DNA of 64,000 bases from Rhodohalobacter barkolensis (GCF_002834295.1 NZ_PISP01000001.1:1364001-1428000); one strand, 5' to 3'. Shown: positions 1-10,424, numbered from the stretch's first letter. Notes: generated by a model not told the origin, from the sequence alone. A program made the numbers and translations.

Positions 1-1
1 C

Positions 2-1849
2 CGTCATACCGGCAGGTCTGCAACTCATTATCAGAATGTGATTCGAAACTCCTCGAATCGATCCAGATATATTGTTTTGGAGCGAAGTATTCCTGTAAAC
101 GCTTATGATGATTTAAAAGAGCTTGGTTATCGCAGTTTAATTCTTGAAGAGGAGTATCGAAGAAATTACAATTTCGAATCGCTGTCAGCCCATACACTCG
201 GTTTTGTAAATCACAACGTTGATGGAATGTCCGGATTGGAAAACAGCTACAACAACCTTCTCAAGGGACGTGACGGACTTCAGCAAGTTCGGAAAGATCG
301 TAGCAATCGAATCTTTGCATATGTTGGTGCACCCCAAAAATTACCGGAACAGGGAGTAAATCTTCATACCACAATTGATGCCTACATTCAGGCAATCACT
401 GAAGAGGAGCTTGAATCCGGTATTAAACGGCATAGGGCAAATTACGGAACAGCAATTGTAATGGATCCCAAAACCGGTGCCATTAAAGCATTGGCAAACT
501 ACCCTACGTTCGATCCAAATAACCCCTCATCCATCGATAGTGAAAATCGCAGAAATTATGCGGTTTCAGATATGATTGAGCCCGGGTCAACTTTCAAGCT
601 TGTTACAGCTATTGCCGCTGTTGAACAGGGCGTTGTAGACTTTGAGGAAATATTTGAAACTCCTGAGAACGGCCAAAAGATAATTCATGGTCAGATGATG
701 CGTGATCATGATCCTCTTGGCGACCTGGATTTTACCGGAGTTATTGCAAAGTCATCCAATATTGCAACATCAGAAATTGCAATGCGCCTGAAGCCTGAAA
801 CCCTCTATCAATATGCCAGGAACATGGGTTTTGGAACTCCAACCAACATTGATCTTCCGAATGAAATGGATGGCAGACTCCAAAGACCCTATGAGTGGAG
901 TCGTGTTACCCTGCCCTGGATGTCGATTGGTTACGAAGTGCAGGTCACTCCTATCCAAATGCTACAGGCCTATGGTGCCTTTGCCAATGGCGGCAGGATG
1001 ATGCGTCCGTATATAGTAGAAAAAATTACAGATGAATATGGCAATATCATTGAGGAAAAGCGTCCGAATATGGTTCGCCGAATCGCTAAGGAATCAACTA
1101 TCAACAAACTTACACCCGTTTTTGAAGAGGTTGTAACCGATTCGGGTACAGCCGGTTGGGCCAGCGTTGAAGGGTTACGAATTGCCGGTAAAACCGGAAC
1201 TGCTCAAAAATTAGTTGATGGCAGATATCAGGCAACATACCGAGCTTCATTTGCCGGGTTTTTTCCTGTTGAAGATCCAAAATATGTGATGTTTGTACTG
1301 CTTGATGAACCACTTTCCAGTATTTATGGCGGATACACCGCAGGATCTATTTTTAAAGAAATTGCCACTCGTATAGCAGGGTTGGATAATGAGATTCACA
1401 GAAACCTTTTAGAAGGAAACTTTGCAATAGCCGACAGTGTCGTGACACCAAAGATTGAAGGATTACATCGTAATGATGCACAGATGCTATTAGACAGTAA
1501 AAATCTGACCGCCAGCTTTACAGGATCGGGTGATTTTGTATTGGAGCAACAACCGGAACCCGGAGAAAGAATTACCGGAAACACTTCTCTGAATGTAAAG
1601 TTGGGAACTATGGAGTCCGATTCTATACCGGACGGCTATGCACTGATTCCAAACCTTCGCGACATGAGTATGAGGCAGGCCACAACTCTGCTTCTTTCAC
1701 GCGGTTTAGAGATTGAAATGATCGGGTCAGGAACTATTTATACACAATTCCCTCGTGCAGGAGACTTCATGAAAAAAGGAAGAACTGTCACTGTGCGTGG
1801 TAAGGCACGAGAAATGCAACAAGCAACGGTAGTAGCTGCAAACGAATGA
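2..1849 (+). CDS. ftsI: Class B penicillin-binding protein, FtsI-type, with PASTA repeats (5' partial)
   Basis: Transpeptidase that cross-links septal peptidoglycan, anchored in the inner membrane with its catalytic domain in the periplasm. The reading frame is open to the left edge, so the start and membrane anchor are outside the window; a GTG at 38 is internal. Numbering from that GTG, the active-site motifs are all present: STFK at 184-187, SSN near 248, and KTGT at 385-388. The C-terminus carries two PASTA-like repeats (about 490-540 and 555-603), a feature of FtsI/Spo-VD-like proteins. The stop overlaps the murE start (ATGA). Position at the head of the dcw cluster supports FtsI. The PASTA assignment is from sequence pattern only. 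Confidence 0.93.
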   Translation, partial: RHTGRSATHYQNVIRNSSNRSRYIVLERSIPVNAYDDLKELGYRSLILEEEYRRNYNFESLSAHTLGFVNHNVDGMSGLENSYNNLLKGRDGLQQVRKDRSNRIFAYVGAPQKLPEQGVNLHTTIDAYIQAITEEELESGIKRHRANYGTAIVMDPKTGAIKALANYPTFDPNNPSSIDSENRRNYAVSDMIEPGSTFKLVTAIAAVEQGVVDFEEIFETPENGQKIIHGQMMRDHDPLGDLDFTGVIAKSSNIATSEIAMRLKPETLYQYARNMGFGTPTNIDLPNEMDGRLQRPYEWSRVTLPWMSIGYEVQVTPIQMLQAYGAFANGGRMMRPYIVEKITDEYGNIIEEKRPNMVRRIAKESTINKLTPVFEEVVTDSGTAGWASVEGLRIAGKTGTAQKLVDGRYQATYRASFAGFFPVEDPKYVMFVLLDEPLSSIYGGYTAGSIFKEIATRIAGLDNEIHRNLLEGNFAIADSVVTPKIEGLHRNDAQMLLDSKNLTASFTGSGDFVLEQQPEPGERITGNTSLNVKLGTMESDSIPDGYALIPNLRDMSMRQATTLLLSRGLEIEMIGSGTIYTQFPRAGDFMKKGRTVTVRGKAREMQQATVVAANE

Positions 1850-3333
1850 CTTTCGATGAACTCATAGCATTTTGTGATCCTATTTCAGTTCAGGGCAATG
1901 AGCCTGAGAAAATGGGTAAACTATGCCTTGATTCCAGAAAGGTTAACACCGGTGATATTTTTATAGCCATTGACGGTTCACAGGCAGACGGACATAGTTT
2001 TGTACCTCAAGCTGTAGAAAGCGGTGCATCTGTGGTAATCGTTGAACAAGAAATGAGTCCGGCCGGCAGTGAAGCTGTTCTGTTGGTTAAAAATACACGG
2101 GAACTGCTGTCCCCTCTGGCTCAGCGTTTAGCTGGAAATCCGGCTGAAAAACTTACCATCATTGCCATAACCGGTACAAATGGTAAAACAACCGTTGCTA
2201 CTCTGGTGTGGCAAATGCTCAGGGAACTTGAGCAAGATGTGGCTCTACTGGGAACGATTTCTAAACGAATTAACGACACAACCTTTGAGAGCAAGCTGAC
2301 CACTTCGGATCCTGTTGAGCTGGCATCCGACATGAAGAGATGTTTAGAATCCGGATGCAAATATTTGGTTATGGAGGTCTCTTCTCATGCATTGGATCAA
2401 AAAAGAGTTGACGGAATCCCATTTGAAGTAGCGGCATACACCAATTTGAGTCTCGACCATCTTGATTACCACTCCACAATGGAAGAGTATGCGGATGCTA
2501 AGAAAATTCTTTTTGACGGGCTTTCATCCGGTAGCTGGGCTGTCATCAATGCTGATGATAAATACGCCCGGCACATGGTGAAGAATACTTCAGCTAAAGT
2601 GATCGATTTTTCCTTTAAGGAGAATGGAACTGTAAATGCTGAAATTCTAAAGACAACGCCTGAACAGACCCTTCTCGATGTGGAGGGAATTAAATTTTTT
2701 ACGCCGCTTGTCGGAAAATTCAACGCCTACAATGTAGTTGAAGCCTTGTTGATTGGCACAGCGCTCGGTTATGACGGAAAACTCCTCGCTGATGTATTAC
2801 CTGCATGCAGAGGAGCTGAAGGCAGGCTTGAAAAGGTAACCACAAAGAATTCAACGCAGAGTCTGCCAATGGTATTTGTGGATTACGCACATACCCCGGA
2901 TGCGCTTGAAAATGTAGCCTCTACCCTTTCAGAGTTGAAGAAAGAGAATCAGAAACTTCTGATTTTGTTTGGCTGTGGCGGCGATCGAGACAGATCAAAA
3001 CGGCCCGAAATGGCCAAAATATCTGAAAAGTACGGTGACCGTGTGATCGTAACATCTGACAATCCACGCAGTGAAGATCCACAAAAAATTATACAGGATA
3101 TTGAAACCGGATTTAGTTCAACATTTTCTTACAGATCTATTGTTTCCCGAAAAGAGGCCATCCATACAGCAATTACAGAAAGCAGCAGTAACACCATAGT
3201 ACTTATTGCAGGTAAAGGCCACGAAACGTATCAGGAAATTAACGGAATCAGAAATCATTTTGATGACCGTGAAGAGGCCAGGGAAGCTTTGAATAAATTG
3301 ATGAGAAAACTGAATTCCAGGGGGGTGAACTGA
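1846..3333 (+). CDS. murE: UDP-N-acetylmuramoyl-tripeptide synthetase (MurE)
   Basis: Cytoplasmic ATP-dependent ligase adding the third peptide residue to UDP-MurNAc-L-Ala-D-Glu. Mur ligase layout: N-terminal UDP-binding domain with the DSRKVNTGDIFIA stretch at 29-41, P-loop GTNGKTT at 110-116, and a C-terminal domain with DNPRSED starting at residue 405. DNPR is the known signature of MurE enzymes that select meso-diaminopimelate, so the wall is predicted to be DAP-type. The 495-residue length is normal. ATGA overlap with the penicillin-binding protein upstream and a one-base overlap with mraY downstream indicate one operon. Confidence 0.97.
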   Translation: MTFDELIAFCDPISVQGNEPEKMGKLCLDSRKVNTGDIFIAIDGSQADGHSFVPQAVESGASVVIVEQEMSPAGSEAVLLVKNTRELLSPLAQRLAGNPAEKLTIIAITGTNGKTTVATLVWQMLRELEQDVALLGTISKRINDTTFESKLTTSDPVELASDMKRCLESGCKYLVMEVSSHALDQKRVDGIPFEVAAYTNLSLDHLDYHSTMEEYADAKKILFDGLSSGSWAVINADDKYARHMVKNTSAKVIDFSFKENGTVNAEILKTTPEQTLLDVEGIKFFTPLVGKFNAYNVVEALLIGTALGYDGKLLADVLPACRGAEGRLEKVTTKNSTQSLPMVFVDYAHTPDALENVASTLSELKKENQKLLILFGCGGDRDRSKRPEMAKISEKYGDRVIVTSDNPRSEDPQKIIQDIETGFSSTFSYRSIVSRKEAIHTAITESSSNTIVLIAGKGHETYQEINGIRNHFDDREEAREALNKLMRKLNSRGVN

Positions 3334-4469
3334 TGCTATACGCTCTGCTCGACTGGTTAAATCAACATTACGCTCCACCGGGTTTTGGTGCATTTGACTT
3401 TATCACAACCCGAACGGCCCTGGCTGCGGTAACCTCACTGATCATCAGTTTGATCATCGGTAAAAAAATTATTCACTGGCTTCAAAAACTTCAGCTAAAA
3501 GAGGTTATTCGGGATGATATTGGCCTGGACTCACACCTGAGTAAAGCAAATACTCCAACCATGGGGGGTGTGATTATTATCCTTGCCACTTTAATTCCTG
3601 CCCTGCTTTGGATGAATATGAACAGTATTTACACCTGGATGATCATATTTGTGATGTTTGTACTGGGTATTGTAGGGTTTATTGACGACTACATCAAAGT
3701 TGTGAAAAAGGATAAATCCGGTTTACATGGCTGGTTTAAAGTTGGCGGACAGGTATTTGTAGGACTTGTTTTAGGAGCTGCTCTCTATTTCTGGCCCGCT
3801 TTTGATGATTTCAACACTCTATCCACTGTTCCATTTCTGAAAGACGTAAATATCGACTATGCGTTTATGGGTGAAGAGTATGGATGGTTGATCTACATTC
3901 CACTGGTAATTTTTATTATCACCGCAGTGAGCAATTCCGCAAACCTGACCGATGGACTGGATGGGCTGCTGTCAGGAACTTCTGCTATTGCCGGTGTTAT
4001 TTTAGGAATCTTTGCTTACGTATCCGGCCGAGTTGACTTTTCAAACTTCCTCGACATCATCTATTTGCCGGGATCAGGGGAACTTACCATTTTTGCAGCC
4101 TCACTTGTAGGCGCTTGTTTGGGATTTTTATGGTATAACTCCCACCCGGCCTCCGTATTCATGGGTGATACCGGTTCCCTGGCTATTGGTGGAGCAATGG
4201 GAGCGTTGGCATTGATGATTCACAAAGAACTTTTACTGCCGATTATTTGCGGCATTTTTATGGTTGAAACGCTTTCAGTCATTATTCAGACAAGTTATTT
4301 CAAATATACGAAACGAAAATACGGTGAAGGTCGCAGGGTCTTTTTGATGACTCCGATACATCACCATTATGAGAAAAAAGGATGGGCTGAATCTAAAATT
4401 GTAGTTCGATTCTGGATCATCGCCATACTGCTTGGAATTTTGAGTCTTTTAACTCTGAAACTCCGATGA
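3333..4469 (+). CDS. mraY: Phospho-N-acetylmuramoyl-pentapeptide-transferase (MraY)
   Basis: Integral membrane enzyme that moves phospho-MurNAc-pentapeptide onto undecaprenyl phosphate to make lipid I. It is a 378-residue polytopic protein of about ten hydrophobic segments. Family motifs are visible: GFIDDYIKV with the paired catalytic aspartates, NLTDGLDGL, FMGDTGSLAIGG, and PIHHHYEKKGW near the C-terminus. The ATG shares one base with the murE stop and follows a G-rich run that may act as ribosome binding site. The stop overlaps the murD start by four bases. Confidence 0.97.
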   Translation: MLYALLDWLNQHYAPPGFGAFDFITTRTALAAVTSLIISLIIGKKIIHWLQKLQLKEVIRDDIGLDSHLSKANTPTMGGVIIILATLIPALLWMNMNSIYTWMIIFVMFVLGIVGFIDDYIKVVKKDKSGLHGWFKVGGQVFVGLVLGAALYFWPAFDDFNTLSTVPFLKDVNIDYAFMGEEYGWLIYIPLVIFIITAVSNSANLTDGLDGLLSGTSAIAGVILGIFAYVSGRVDFSNFLDIIYLPGSGELTIFAASLVGACLGFLWYNSHPASVFMGDTGSLAIGGAMGALALMIHKELLLPIICGIFMVETLSVIIQTSYFKYTKRKYGEGRRVFLMTPIHHHYEKKGWAESKIVVRFWIIAILLGILSLLTLKLR

Positions 4470-5827
4470 TAGACGTCAAGAACAAACATATCACGATTGC
4501 CGGAGCAGCCCGAAGCGGCGTTGCTGCAGCGATACTTCTGAAACGGAAAGGTGCGATTCCATTTCTTTCAGATACAGGTGAAATACGTTCAGACTTTGCG
4601 GAAAAACTGCATAAGGAGTCAATTGAGTTTGAAGAAAATGCCCATACCGAAAAAGCTATGCAGGGTGATTTTCTGGTGATGAGTCCAGGTGTACCTACAT
4701 CTTCTTCAATTGCTCAATCCTATTTAAACGACAACAAACCTGTTTTTTCAGAAATCGAGATGGCAAGCTGGTTCAACCGTTCACCCATTATTGCAGTTAC
4801 AGGCAGTAATGGAAAAACAACGGTGGCGAACTGGATGCATCATACATGGACCACCGCGCAAAAGGAGCACATTGTTGCCGGAAACATCGGGTATGCTTTC
4901 TCCGAGCTTGTGGATCAGACAGACGAAAATAAGGATGTACTGTTAGAAGTAAGCAGTTTCCAACTCGATCATATCGATACCTTCAAACCAACGGTATCAA
5001 TGATTTTAAATATTACACCGGATCACATGAACCGGTATGACAATGACATTGAGAAGTACGCGGCATCCAAATACAGGATTGCAGAGAATCAAACCTCAGA
5101 TGATTGGTTCATTTTTAACTCCGATGACAATAGAGTTTCCGGTTTTGCAAAAAAGCTATCCGAGAGGGAGAACGCTCCCAAAATGATGGCTTTTTCTACA
5201 AAATCTGAAGTACCTAACGGCGCTTTTATTCAAAACGGACAGTTGATTTTACGACTCGATAACAAAGAGGAGATCCTCATGGATATTGATGATATCGCAC
5301 TACCCGGTAAGCATAATCTAAGCAATGGTATGGCAACGGCACTGGCTGCCCGAGCATCTGAAATCAGAAATGAACACATCCGCGAAAGCCTCCGAAGCTT
5401 TGAGGGTGTGGAACATCGCCTGGAATTTGTTCGCACCTACAACGGTGTGAAATACATTAACGACAGTAAAGCGACCAACATCAATGCTGTATGGTTTGCC
5501 TTGGATAGCTTCAACGTACCCATCGTACTCATTTTGGGCGGTCGAGACAAAGGAAATAACTACCAGGAACTTGAAAGTCAGCTTCGCGAAAAAGTACATA
5601 CGGTCATTGCCATCGGTGAAGCCAGAGAAGCCATTAAAAATCAGTTAAAATCTACAGTTCCGAACCTGACTGAAGCAGAAACCATGAAAGAAGCTGTAAA
5701 GAAAGCTTCTAAAACTGCAAAGCGCGGCGAAGTGGTATTGCTGAGTCCGGCCTGCGCCTCTTTCGACATGTTTGAAAACTATGAACATCGCGGTGAAGTG
5801 TTTAAACAAGCCGTACTCGAACTTTAA
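4466..5827 (+). CDS. murD: UDP-N-acetylmuramoylalanine-D-glutamate ligase (MurD)
   Basis: Cytoplasmic ligase adding D-glutamate to UDP-MurNAc-L-Ala. The 453-residue protein has the Mur ligase order: N-terminal Rossmann-like domain (AGAARSGVAAAILL), ATP-binding GSNGKTTVANW at about 112-122, and a C-terminal domain containing YINDSKATN and LILGGRDKGN, typical for MurD. The second enzymatic domain includes EVSSFQLDHI. It overlaps mraY by ATGA; 21 bases separate it from ftsW. Confidence 0.96.
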   Translation: MIDVKNKHITIAGAARSGVAAAILLKRKGAIPFLSDTGEIRSDFAEKLHKESIEFEENAHTEKAMQGDFLVMSPGVPTSSSIAQSYLNDNKPVFSEIEMASWFNRSPIIAVTGSNGKTTVANWMHHTWTTAQKEHIVAGNIGYAFSELVDQTDENKDVLLEVSSFQLDHIDTFKPTVSMILNITPDHMNRYDNDIEKYAASKYRIAENQTSDDWFIFNSDDNRVSGFAKKLSERENAPKMMAFSTKSEVPNGAFIQNGQLILRLDNKEEILMDIDDIALPGKHNLSNGMATALAARASEIRNEHIRESLRSFEGVEHRLEFVRTYNGVKYINDSKATNINAVWFALDSFNVPIVLILGGRDKGNNYQELESQLREKVHTVIAIGEAREAIKNQLKSTVPNLTEAETMKEAVKKASKTAKRGEVVLLSPACASFDMFENYEHRGEVFKQAVLEL

Positions 5828-5848
5828 TCAAATTAACAGAACAGATAG

Positions 5849-7042
5849 TTGTACTACACCACACCAAATAGCAAAGTAGGATCGATCTTCGGCACAACAC
5901 GCGAAGAGCTCGACACACCTGTACAGGGAAGTGACCGGGTGATTCTTGTTTGCGTTTTTATGTTGATGATGGTGGGTGCAATCGCAGTCTACTCCTCTAT
6001 CGCTTATTTTGCACAGGCTCACAATTCCACGGCCGGTGCTCTTGTTTCGGGACATGTTGTAAAGCTTGGAATTGCTTTTATAGCCATGATCTTTGTTTCG
6101 AAACTAAACTATCGGGTATTGGCAAAGTTTAGCCGAATCGCAGTTGTATTCAGCTGGATCTTGTTAATCGCCGTTATGATCTATGGTGACATGGTTTTTG
6201 GAGCAAGACGATCTCTCTCTGTAGCCGGATTCTCTTTTCAGCCGTCATCTTTTGCTGCAATGGCTCTGATTCTCCACATAGCCGTATTACTGCATGAAAA
6301 ACAGGATTACATCAAAGATTTTAAACGAGCTTTTATCCCAATTTTGATCTGGGTAGCGGTAACCTGTTTCCTGATTGCTCTGGAAGACTTCAGTAGCGCA
6401 GCACTACTTATGGGGATTACCATCTGTATGATGTTTGTAGGTCGAATCAGTGCTGTTCAACTGCTAGGGCTGGTAATGCTCGGGTTGATTGGCGGTTCAG
6501 CTTTAATACTGAGTTCAGCAGAGCGTACCAGCAGGGTAACCAATTACATCACACAGGTAAAAGACATTAACAGCGAGAAGCTTGAATCCAGCAGCGGCTA
6601 TCAGGCACAACAGGCGCACATTGCTATTGCCAGGGGTGGCCTGATCGGTGTTGGCATCGGGAAAAGCACACAGCGTGATTTCCTCCCGGCACCATACAAC
6701 GATTTCATTTTTGCAATCATCGCTGAAGAGTATGGAATTATCGGATCTTCTGCAGTGATGCTCATTTTCATCGTCATACTTTACCGCGGAATTGCAGTCA
6801 TTGCCCGACACTCCCCCGATGCGCTTGGGACCCTCCTGGCACTTGGGGCCACCCTCATGATCACCCTTTACGGTTTTGTAAATGCGGCCGTTGCCACCGG
6901 GTTATTCCCCGTTACGGGGCTACCGATGCCTTTCATCAGTTACGGAGGCACAAGTATGCTTTTTGCAGGAATAATGGTGGGGATACTGCTCAACATTTCG
7001 AAACACAACAGACAGATTCAAAACAGATTTTATAACGGTTAA
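5849..7042 (+). CDS. ftsW: FtsW, lipid II polymerase of division (SEDS family)
   Basis: SEDS-family peptidoglycan glycosyltransferase that works with the class B penicillin-binding protein at the septum. The 397-residue protein has roughly ten membrane helices and the family signature TGLPMPFISYGGTSM near the C-terminus, plus the loop AIIAEEYGIIG. A TTG start at 5849 is the only plausible one before the first membrane helix, since the next ATG codons lie inside that helix. The position between murD and murG is the usual one for ftsW, which favours it over RodA. Confidence 0.95.
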   Translation: MYYTTPNSKVGSIFGTTREELDTPVQGSDRVILVCVFMLMMVGAIAVYSSIAYFAQAHNSTAGALVSGHVVKLGIAFIAMIFVSKLNYRVLAKFSRIAVVFSWILLIAVMIYGDMVFGARRSLSVAGFSFQPSSFAAMALILHIAVLLHEKQDYIKDFKRAFIPILIWVAVTCFLIALEDFSSAALLMGITICMMFVGRISAVQLLGLVMLGLIGGSALILSSAERTSRVTNYITQVKDINSEKLESSSGYQAQQAHIAIARGGLIGVGIGKSTQRDFLPAPYNDFIFAIIAEEYGIIGSSAVMLIFIVILYRGIAVIARHSPDALGTLLALGATLMITLYGFVNAAVATGLFPVTGLPMPFISYGGTSMLFAGIMVGILLNISKHNRQIQNRFYNG

Positions 7043-8202
7043 TGACAACTGCCACGAAGAACATATCATCCACAGACACCCGCACAGCTGCGGCAGAACC
7101 CATTCGGGTTTTGCTGGCAGCCGGCGGTACGGGTGGACATGTCTATCCGGCGATTGCCATCGCGGATGCACTTCGTAAGGCAGATCCCCGTACAAAGATT
7201 TTGTTCGTAGGCACTCGCGATCGTATGGAGTGGGAAGCAGTTCCAAAATCCGGATATGATATTAAAAGTGTATGGATCAGCGGATTTCATCGGCGCTTGA
7301 CTCCGCAAAATCTTCTTTTTCCATTTAAGCTGGTGACCAGTATCGTACAAAGTTTTTCCATCATTAAATCCTTTAAACCGGATGTAATGGTTGCCTGCGG
7401 TGGTTTTGCCGCCGGTCCAATTGGCTGGGTTGCTGCAAAATTAAACATTCCGATTGTCATTCAGGAGCAAAACAGTTATCCGGGAGTTACGAACAGGCTT
7501 TTAGCTAAACACGCCGTTTCAATATTCACGGCTTTTGAGGATGCAAAAAAATATCTACCGGAAGAAAAAATCACGCTGAGTGGAAACCCGGTGAGAGGTC
7601 AGCTCAAACAGAGTGATTCATCAGCCGCTCGTGAAGCTTTTGGCTTTAACTCGGAAGCACCGGTATTGTTGATTTTAGGAGGAAGCGGCGGTGCACTGGC
7701 GCTGAACAACATCATGCAGAAAGAGCTGGATCATCTTCACAATGAAGCCGGACTTCAAATCATATGGCAGTGTGGAAAACGATATTTCGAAGAACTAAAC
7801 AAGCAGATTGATACGGATTCTTATCCAAATTTACGACTCACTCAATATATAGATGACATGCCGGCCGCGTACGGTGCCGCAGATTTGGTAGTCACAAGAG
7901 CAGGTGCGGGAACCTGCAGTGAACTTATGCTGCTGGGTCAGCCGGCCGTTTTGGTGCCTTCCCCTAATGTAGCGGGAGATCATCAGGCAAAGAATGCCAA
8001 ATCGATGGTAGAAACAGGTGCCGCTGAACTTCTTGAAGAGTCTGACATCGAAGAAAAATTTTCAGAAGTCATCACAGCATTGATCATGGACAAAGAAAGG
8101 TTACAGAAAATGAATGAGGCCATGAAATCCCTGGCAAAACCCGACGCTGCCAAAACCATTGCAAAAGAAATTTACACACTTGCACAGAAACGAAACCGAT
8201 GA
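7042..8202 (+). CDS. murG: UDP-N-acetylglucosamine transferase (MurG)
   Basis: Peripheral inner-membrane glycosyltransferase converting lipid I to lipid II. The GT-B fold signature AAGGTGGHVYPAIAIADAL lies near residues 26-44 after an N-terminal extension of about 20 residues. The second domain has LILGGSGGALALN and the donor-binding TRAGAGTCSELMLLGQPAVLVP. The start ATG overlaps the ftsW stop by one base and the gene runs into murC with an ATGA overlap, so translation is probably coupled. The N-terminal extension, rich in Thr and Ala, is slightly unusual. Confidence 0.96.
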   Translation: MTTATKNISSTDTRTAAAEPIRVLLAAGGTGGHVYPAIAIADALRKADPRTKILFVGTRDRMEWEAVPKSGYDIKSVWISGFHRRLTPQNLLFPFKLVTSIVQSFSIIKSFKPDVMVACGGFAAGPIGWVAAKLNIPIVIQEQNSYPGVTNRLLAKHAVSIFTAFEDAKKYLPEEKITLSGNPVRGQLKQSDSSAAREAFGFNSEAPVLLILGGSGGALALNNIMQKELDHLHNEAGLQIIWQCGKRYFEELNKQIDTDSYPNLRLTQYIDDMPAAYGAADLVVTRAGAGTCSELMLLGQPAVLVPSPNVAGDHQAKNAKSMVETGAAELLEESDIEEKFSEVITALIMDKERLQKMNEAMKSLAKPDAAKTIAKEIYTLAQKRNR

Positions 8203-9608
8203 GTAACAAGATTCAAACACAACCCGTATTTGGCCGAACCAAACAGATCCACATGGTTGGAATTGGTGGGATCGGTATGAGCGGCATAGCAGAGATTCTG
8301 CTGCTGAGGGGATACAAAGTTACCGGTTCCGACAGTAGCCTTAGTGACACCACTGAAAGACTTGAAGAGCTGGGTGCAACCATTTTTAAAGGTCATAGTG
8401 CATCCAATATTGAAGGTGCAGATGTTGTGGTTTACACCAGTGCCGTTAAAGCTGAAGAGAACGAAGAGACGAAAGCTGCATTAACGGCTCAAATTCCGGT
8501 TATCAAGCGATCTGAAATGCTTGCCGAACTGATGAGAATGAAGTATGGGATCGGCATAGCAGGCACACACGGTAAAACAACCACTACTACCCTGGCGGGT
8601 CACGTGGTTCAAGATGGTAATTTTGATCCCACAATTATCGTGGGCGGGCGTGTACACAGTTTCGACAAAACCAACGCAGTTGTTGGCAAAGGAGACATTG
8701 TCATTGTGGAAGCGGATGAGTTTGACCGAACGTTCCTGCGCCTATCCCCTTCATTGGCCGTTATTACGAATATTGAAGCAGAACATCTGGATATCTACGA
8801 AGATCTGGAAGATGTTAAAGATGCGTTCATCGAATTTGCCAACAAAGTTCCTTTTTACGGAGCTGTGATTGTCTGTCTGGATGATCAGAATGTGAGAAGT
8901 ATTCTCCCGGATATTGAAAGAAGAACCATCACTTATGGTTTCACGCCTCAGGCAGAAATACGGGCTGTTAATGTTGGACAGAAGGGTTTCAGAAGTGCAT
9001 TTACAGTACTTCACCAGGAAGAACCACTTGGAGAAATTGCGTTGATGGCCCCCGGCGATCATAACATCAAAAATGCGCTGGCTGCAGTAGCCATTGGCTT
9101 AGAGCTTGGAATGGAGTTTGAAGACATCAAAAAAGGTCTGGAACGATTTAAAGGTGTCTTTCGCCGGTTCCAGCCTAAGATGGACGACAAAAATATTTTA
9201 GTGATTGACGACTATGCCCATCACCCTACCGAAGTGCAGGCAACCATAAAAGCGGCTCGACGTGGTTGGGAAGACAGACGGATTGTTGCTGTATTCCAAC
9301 CACATCTCTACTCCCGGACACAGGAGATGCACCAGGAGTTTGGGCTCTCATTCTTTGATGCTGAGGTATTGGTTGTTACAGACGTCTACCCATCCAGGGA
9401 AAAACCGATTGAAGGTGTAACCGGCAAACTAATTGCAGACGCTGCCAAAACCTACGGACACCGTGATGTGCACTATGTTAGAGATAAACGCGATCTCCCC
9501 ACTCGACTGACAAGTATTGTGGAAGACGGTGATATCGTGATAACCATGGGTGCCGGAGATATTTACAAATTTGGCGAGCAGTTTACTGAATTGATTAAAC
9601 AGAAATAA
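8199..9608 (+). CDS. murC: UDP-N-acetylmuramate-L-alanine ligase (MurC)
   Basis: First Mur ligase of the peptide stem, adding L-Ala to UDP-MurNAc. It has 469 residues: N-terminal Rossmann domain with HMVGIGGIGMSGIAEIL, P-loop GTHGKTTTTT near residue 124, the central-domain VEADEFDRTF, and DDYAHHPTEVQATI starting the third domain. All are typical of MurC. Immediately after murG with a four-base overlap. No murB or ddl follows; the next gene is ftsQ, an order common in Bacteroidota-related phyla. Confidence 0.97.
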   Translation: MSNKIQTQPVFGRTKQIHMVGIGGIGMSGIAEILLLRGYKVTGSDSSLSDTTERLEELGATIFKGHSASNIEGADVVVYTSAVKAEENEETKAALTAQIPVIKRSEMLAELMRMKYGIGIAGTHGKTTTTTLAGHVVQDGNFDPTIIVGGRVHSFDKTNAVVGKGDIVIVEADEFDRTFLRLSPSLAVITNIEAEHLDIYEDLEDVKDAFIEFANKVPFYGAVIVCLDDQNVRSILPDIERRTITYGFTPQAEIRAVNVGQKGFRSAFTVLHQEEPLGEIALMAPGDHNIKNALAAVAIGLELGMEFEDIKKGLERFKGVFRRFQPKMDDKNILVIDDYAHHPTEVQATIKAARRGWEDRRIVAVFQPHLYSRTQEMHQEFGLSFFDAEVLVVTDVYPSREKPIEGVTGKLIADAAKTYGHRDVHYVRDKRDLPTRLTSIVEDGDIVITMGAGDIYKFGEQFTELIKQK

Positions 9609-9615
9609 AACTTTT

Positions 9616-10377
9616 TTGAGCAAGAAAAAATCACATAGCAAAAGTAAAAGCAACGGGACAAAGCGACCTGTTACACTCATTGCAGGAGTCTTCTTTATTG
9701 TTGGACTGGCTGTTCTGGGCGGGTACTACTTTGAGCAAAACACCCGGATTACCGATGTGGATTTTTCCGGACATCGTTTTACCTCTTCTGAGGAGCTACA
9801 GGCTACTATTGCTGAGATTTCACCTGTAGGTATGCTGGCAGACAGTGTGGATTTCGGAATGTTGATGAACTCGATCCATTCACTGCCTTATGTGGAAAAT
9901 GTAAATGTAACCATGGGTTTTCGCGGCAAACTGCAATTCAATGTAACGGAACGAAAACCTTTGGCACTCTTGATTGACGGCAGTAAAAGAAATTATGTAG
10001 CTGAAGGCGGAATCAGGCTGCCGATCATACCTGAAAAGACTGAAGATGTACCCCTGGTTTATGGATTTGCGGCAGAACCGCTCAGCGACACGCTGAAAAC
10101 GGAAGCATTCCAACAGGTTGAAGATTTTTTAACCGCGGCGCGAGAAAATCGCTTTGGATGGATTACGATCAGCGAAGTGGCGTGGAACGAACGTGAAGGA
10201 GTCGTTGCCCTCACGGCAGAAAACGGAGTAAAACTGCTGTTTGGTCATTCAGATTTTGAAACAGGACTCAAACACTGGCAGGCATTTTATGGTGAAGTAA
10301 TCTCGACGAAGGGAATTGGAGCATTTCGCCAAATCGATCTCCGGTTTAGAAACCAGGTGGTCACCAAAGAACTGTAA
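9616..10377 (+). CDS. ftsQ: Cell division protein FtsQ/DivIB
   Basis: Bitopic division protein. A basic cytoplasmic N-terminus (KKKSHSKSK) is followed by one membrane helix at about 21-41 and a periplasmic part starting with a POTRA-like domain (ITDVDFSGHRFTSSEEL). Overall identity in this family is low, so the call rests on topology, length (253 residues), and position between murC and ftsA. A TTG start at 9616 is used; it puts the Lys-rich segment ahead of the membrane helix as expected. Confidence 0.88.
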   Translation: MSKKKSHSKSKSNGTKRPVTLIAGVFFIVGLAVLGGYYFEQNTRITDVDFSGHRFTSSEELQATIAEISPVGMLADSVDFGMLMNSIHSLPYVENVNVTMGFRGKLQFNVTERKPLALLIDGSKRNYVAEGGIRLPIIPEKTEDVPLVYGFAAEPLSDTLKTEAFQQVEDFLTAARENRFGWITISEVAWNEREGVVALTAENGVKLLFGHSDFETGLKHWQAFYGEVISTKGIGAFRQIDLRFRNQVVTKEL

Positions 10378-10424
10378 CCCCAATAACACTGATTTAGCAA
10401 TCAACAAGACAAGCAGGTAGACTT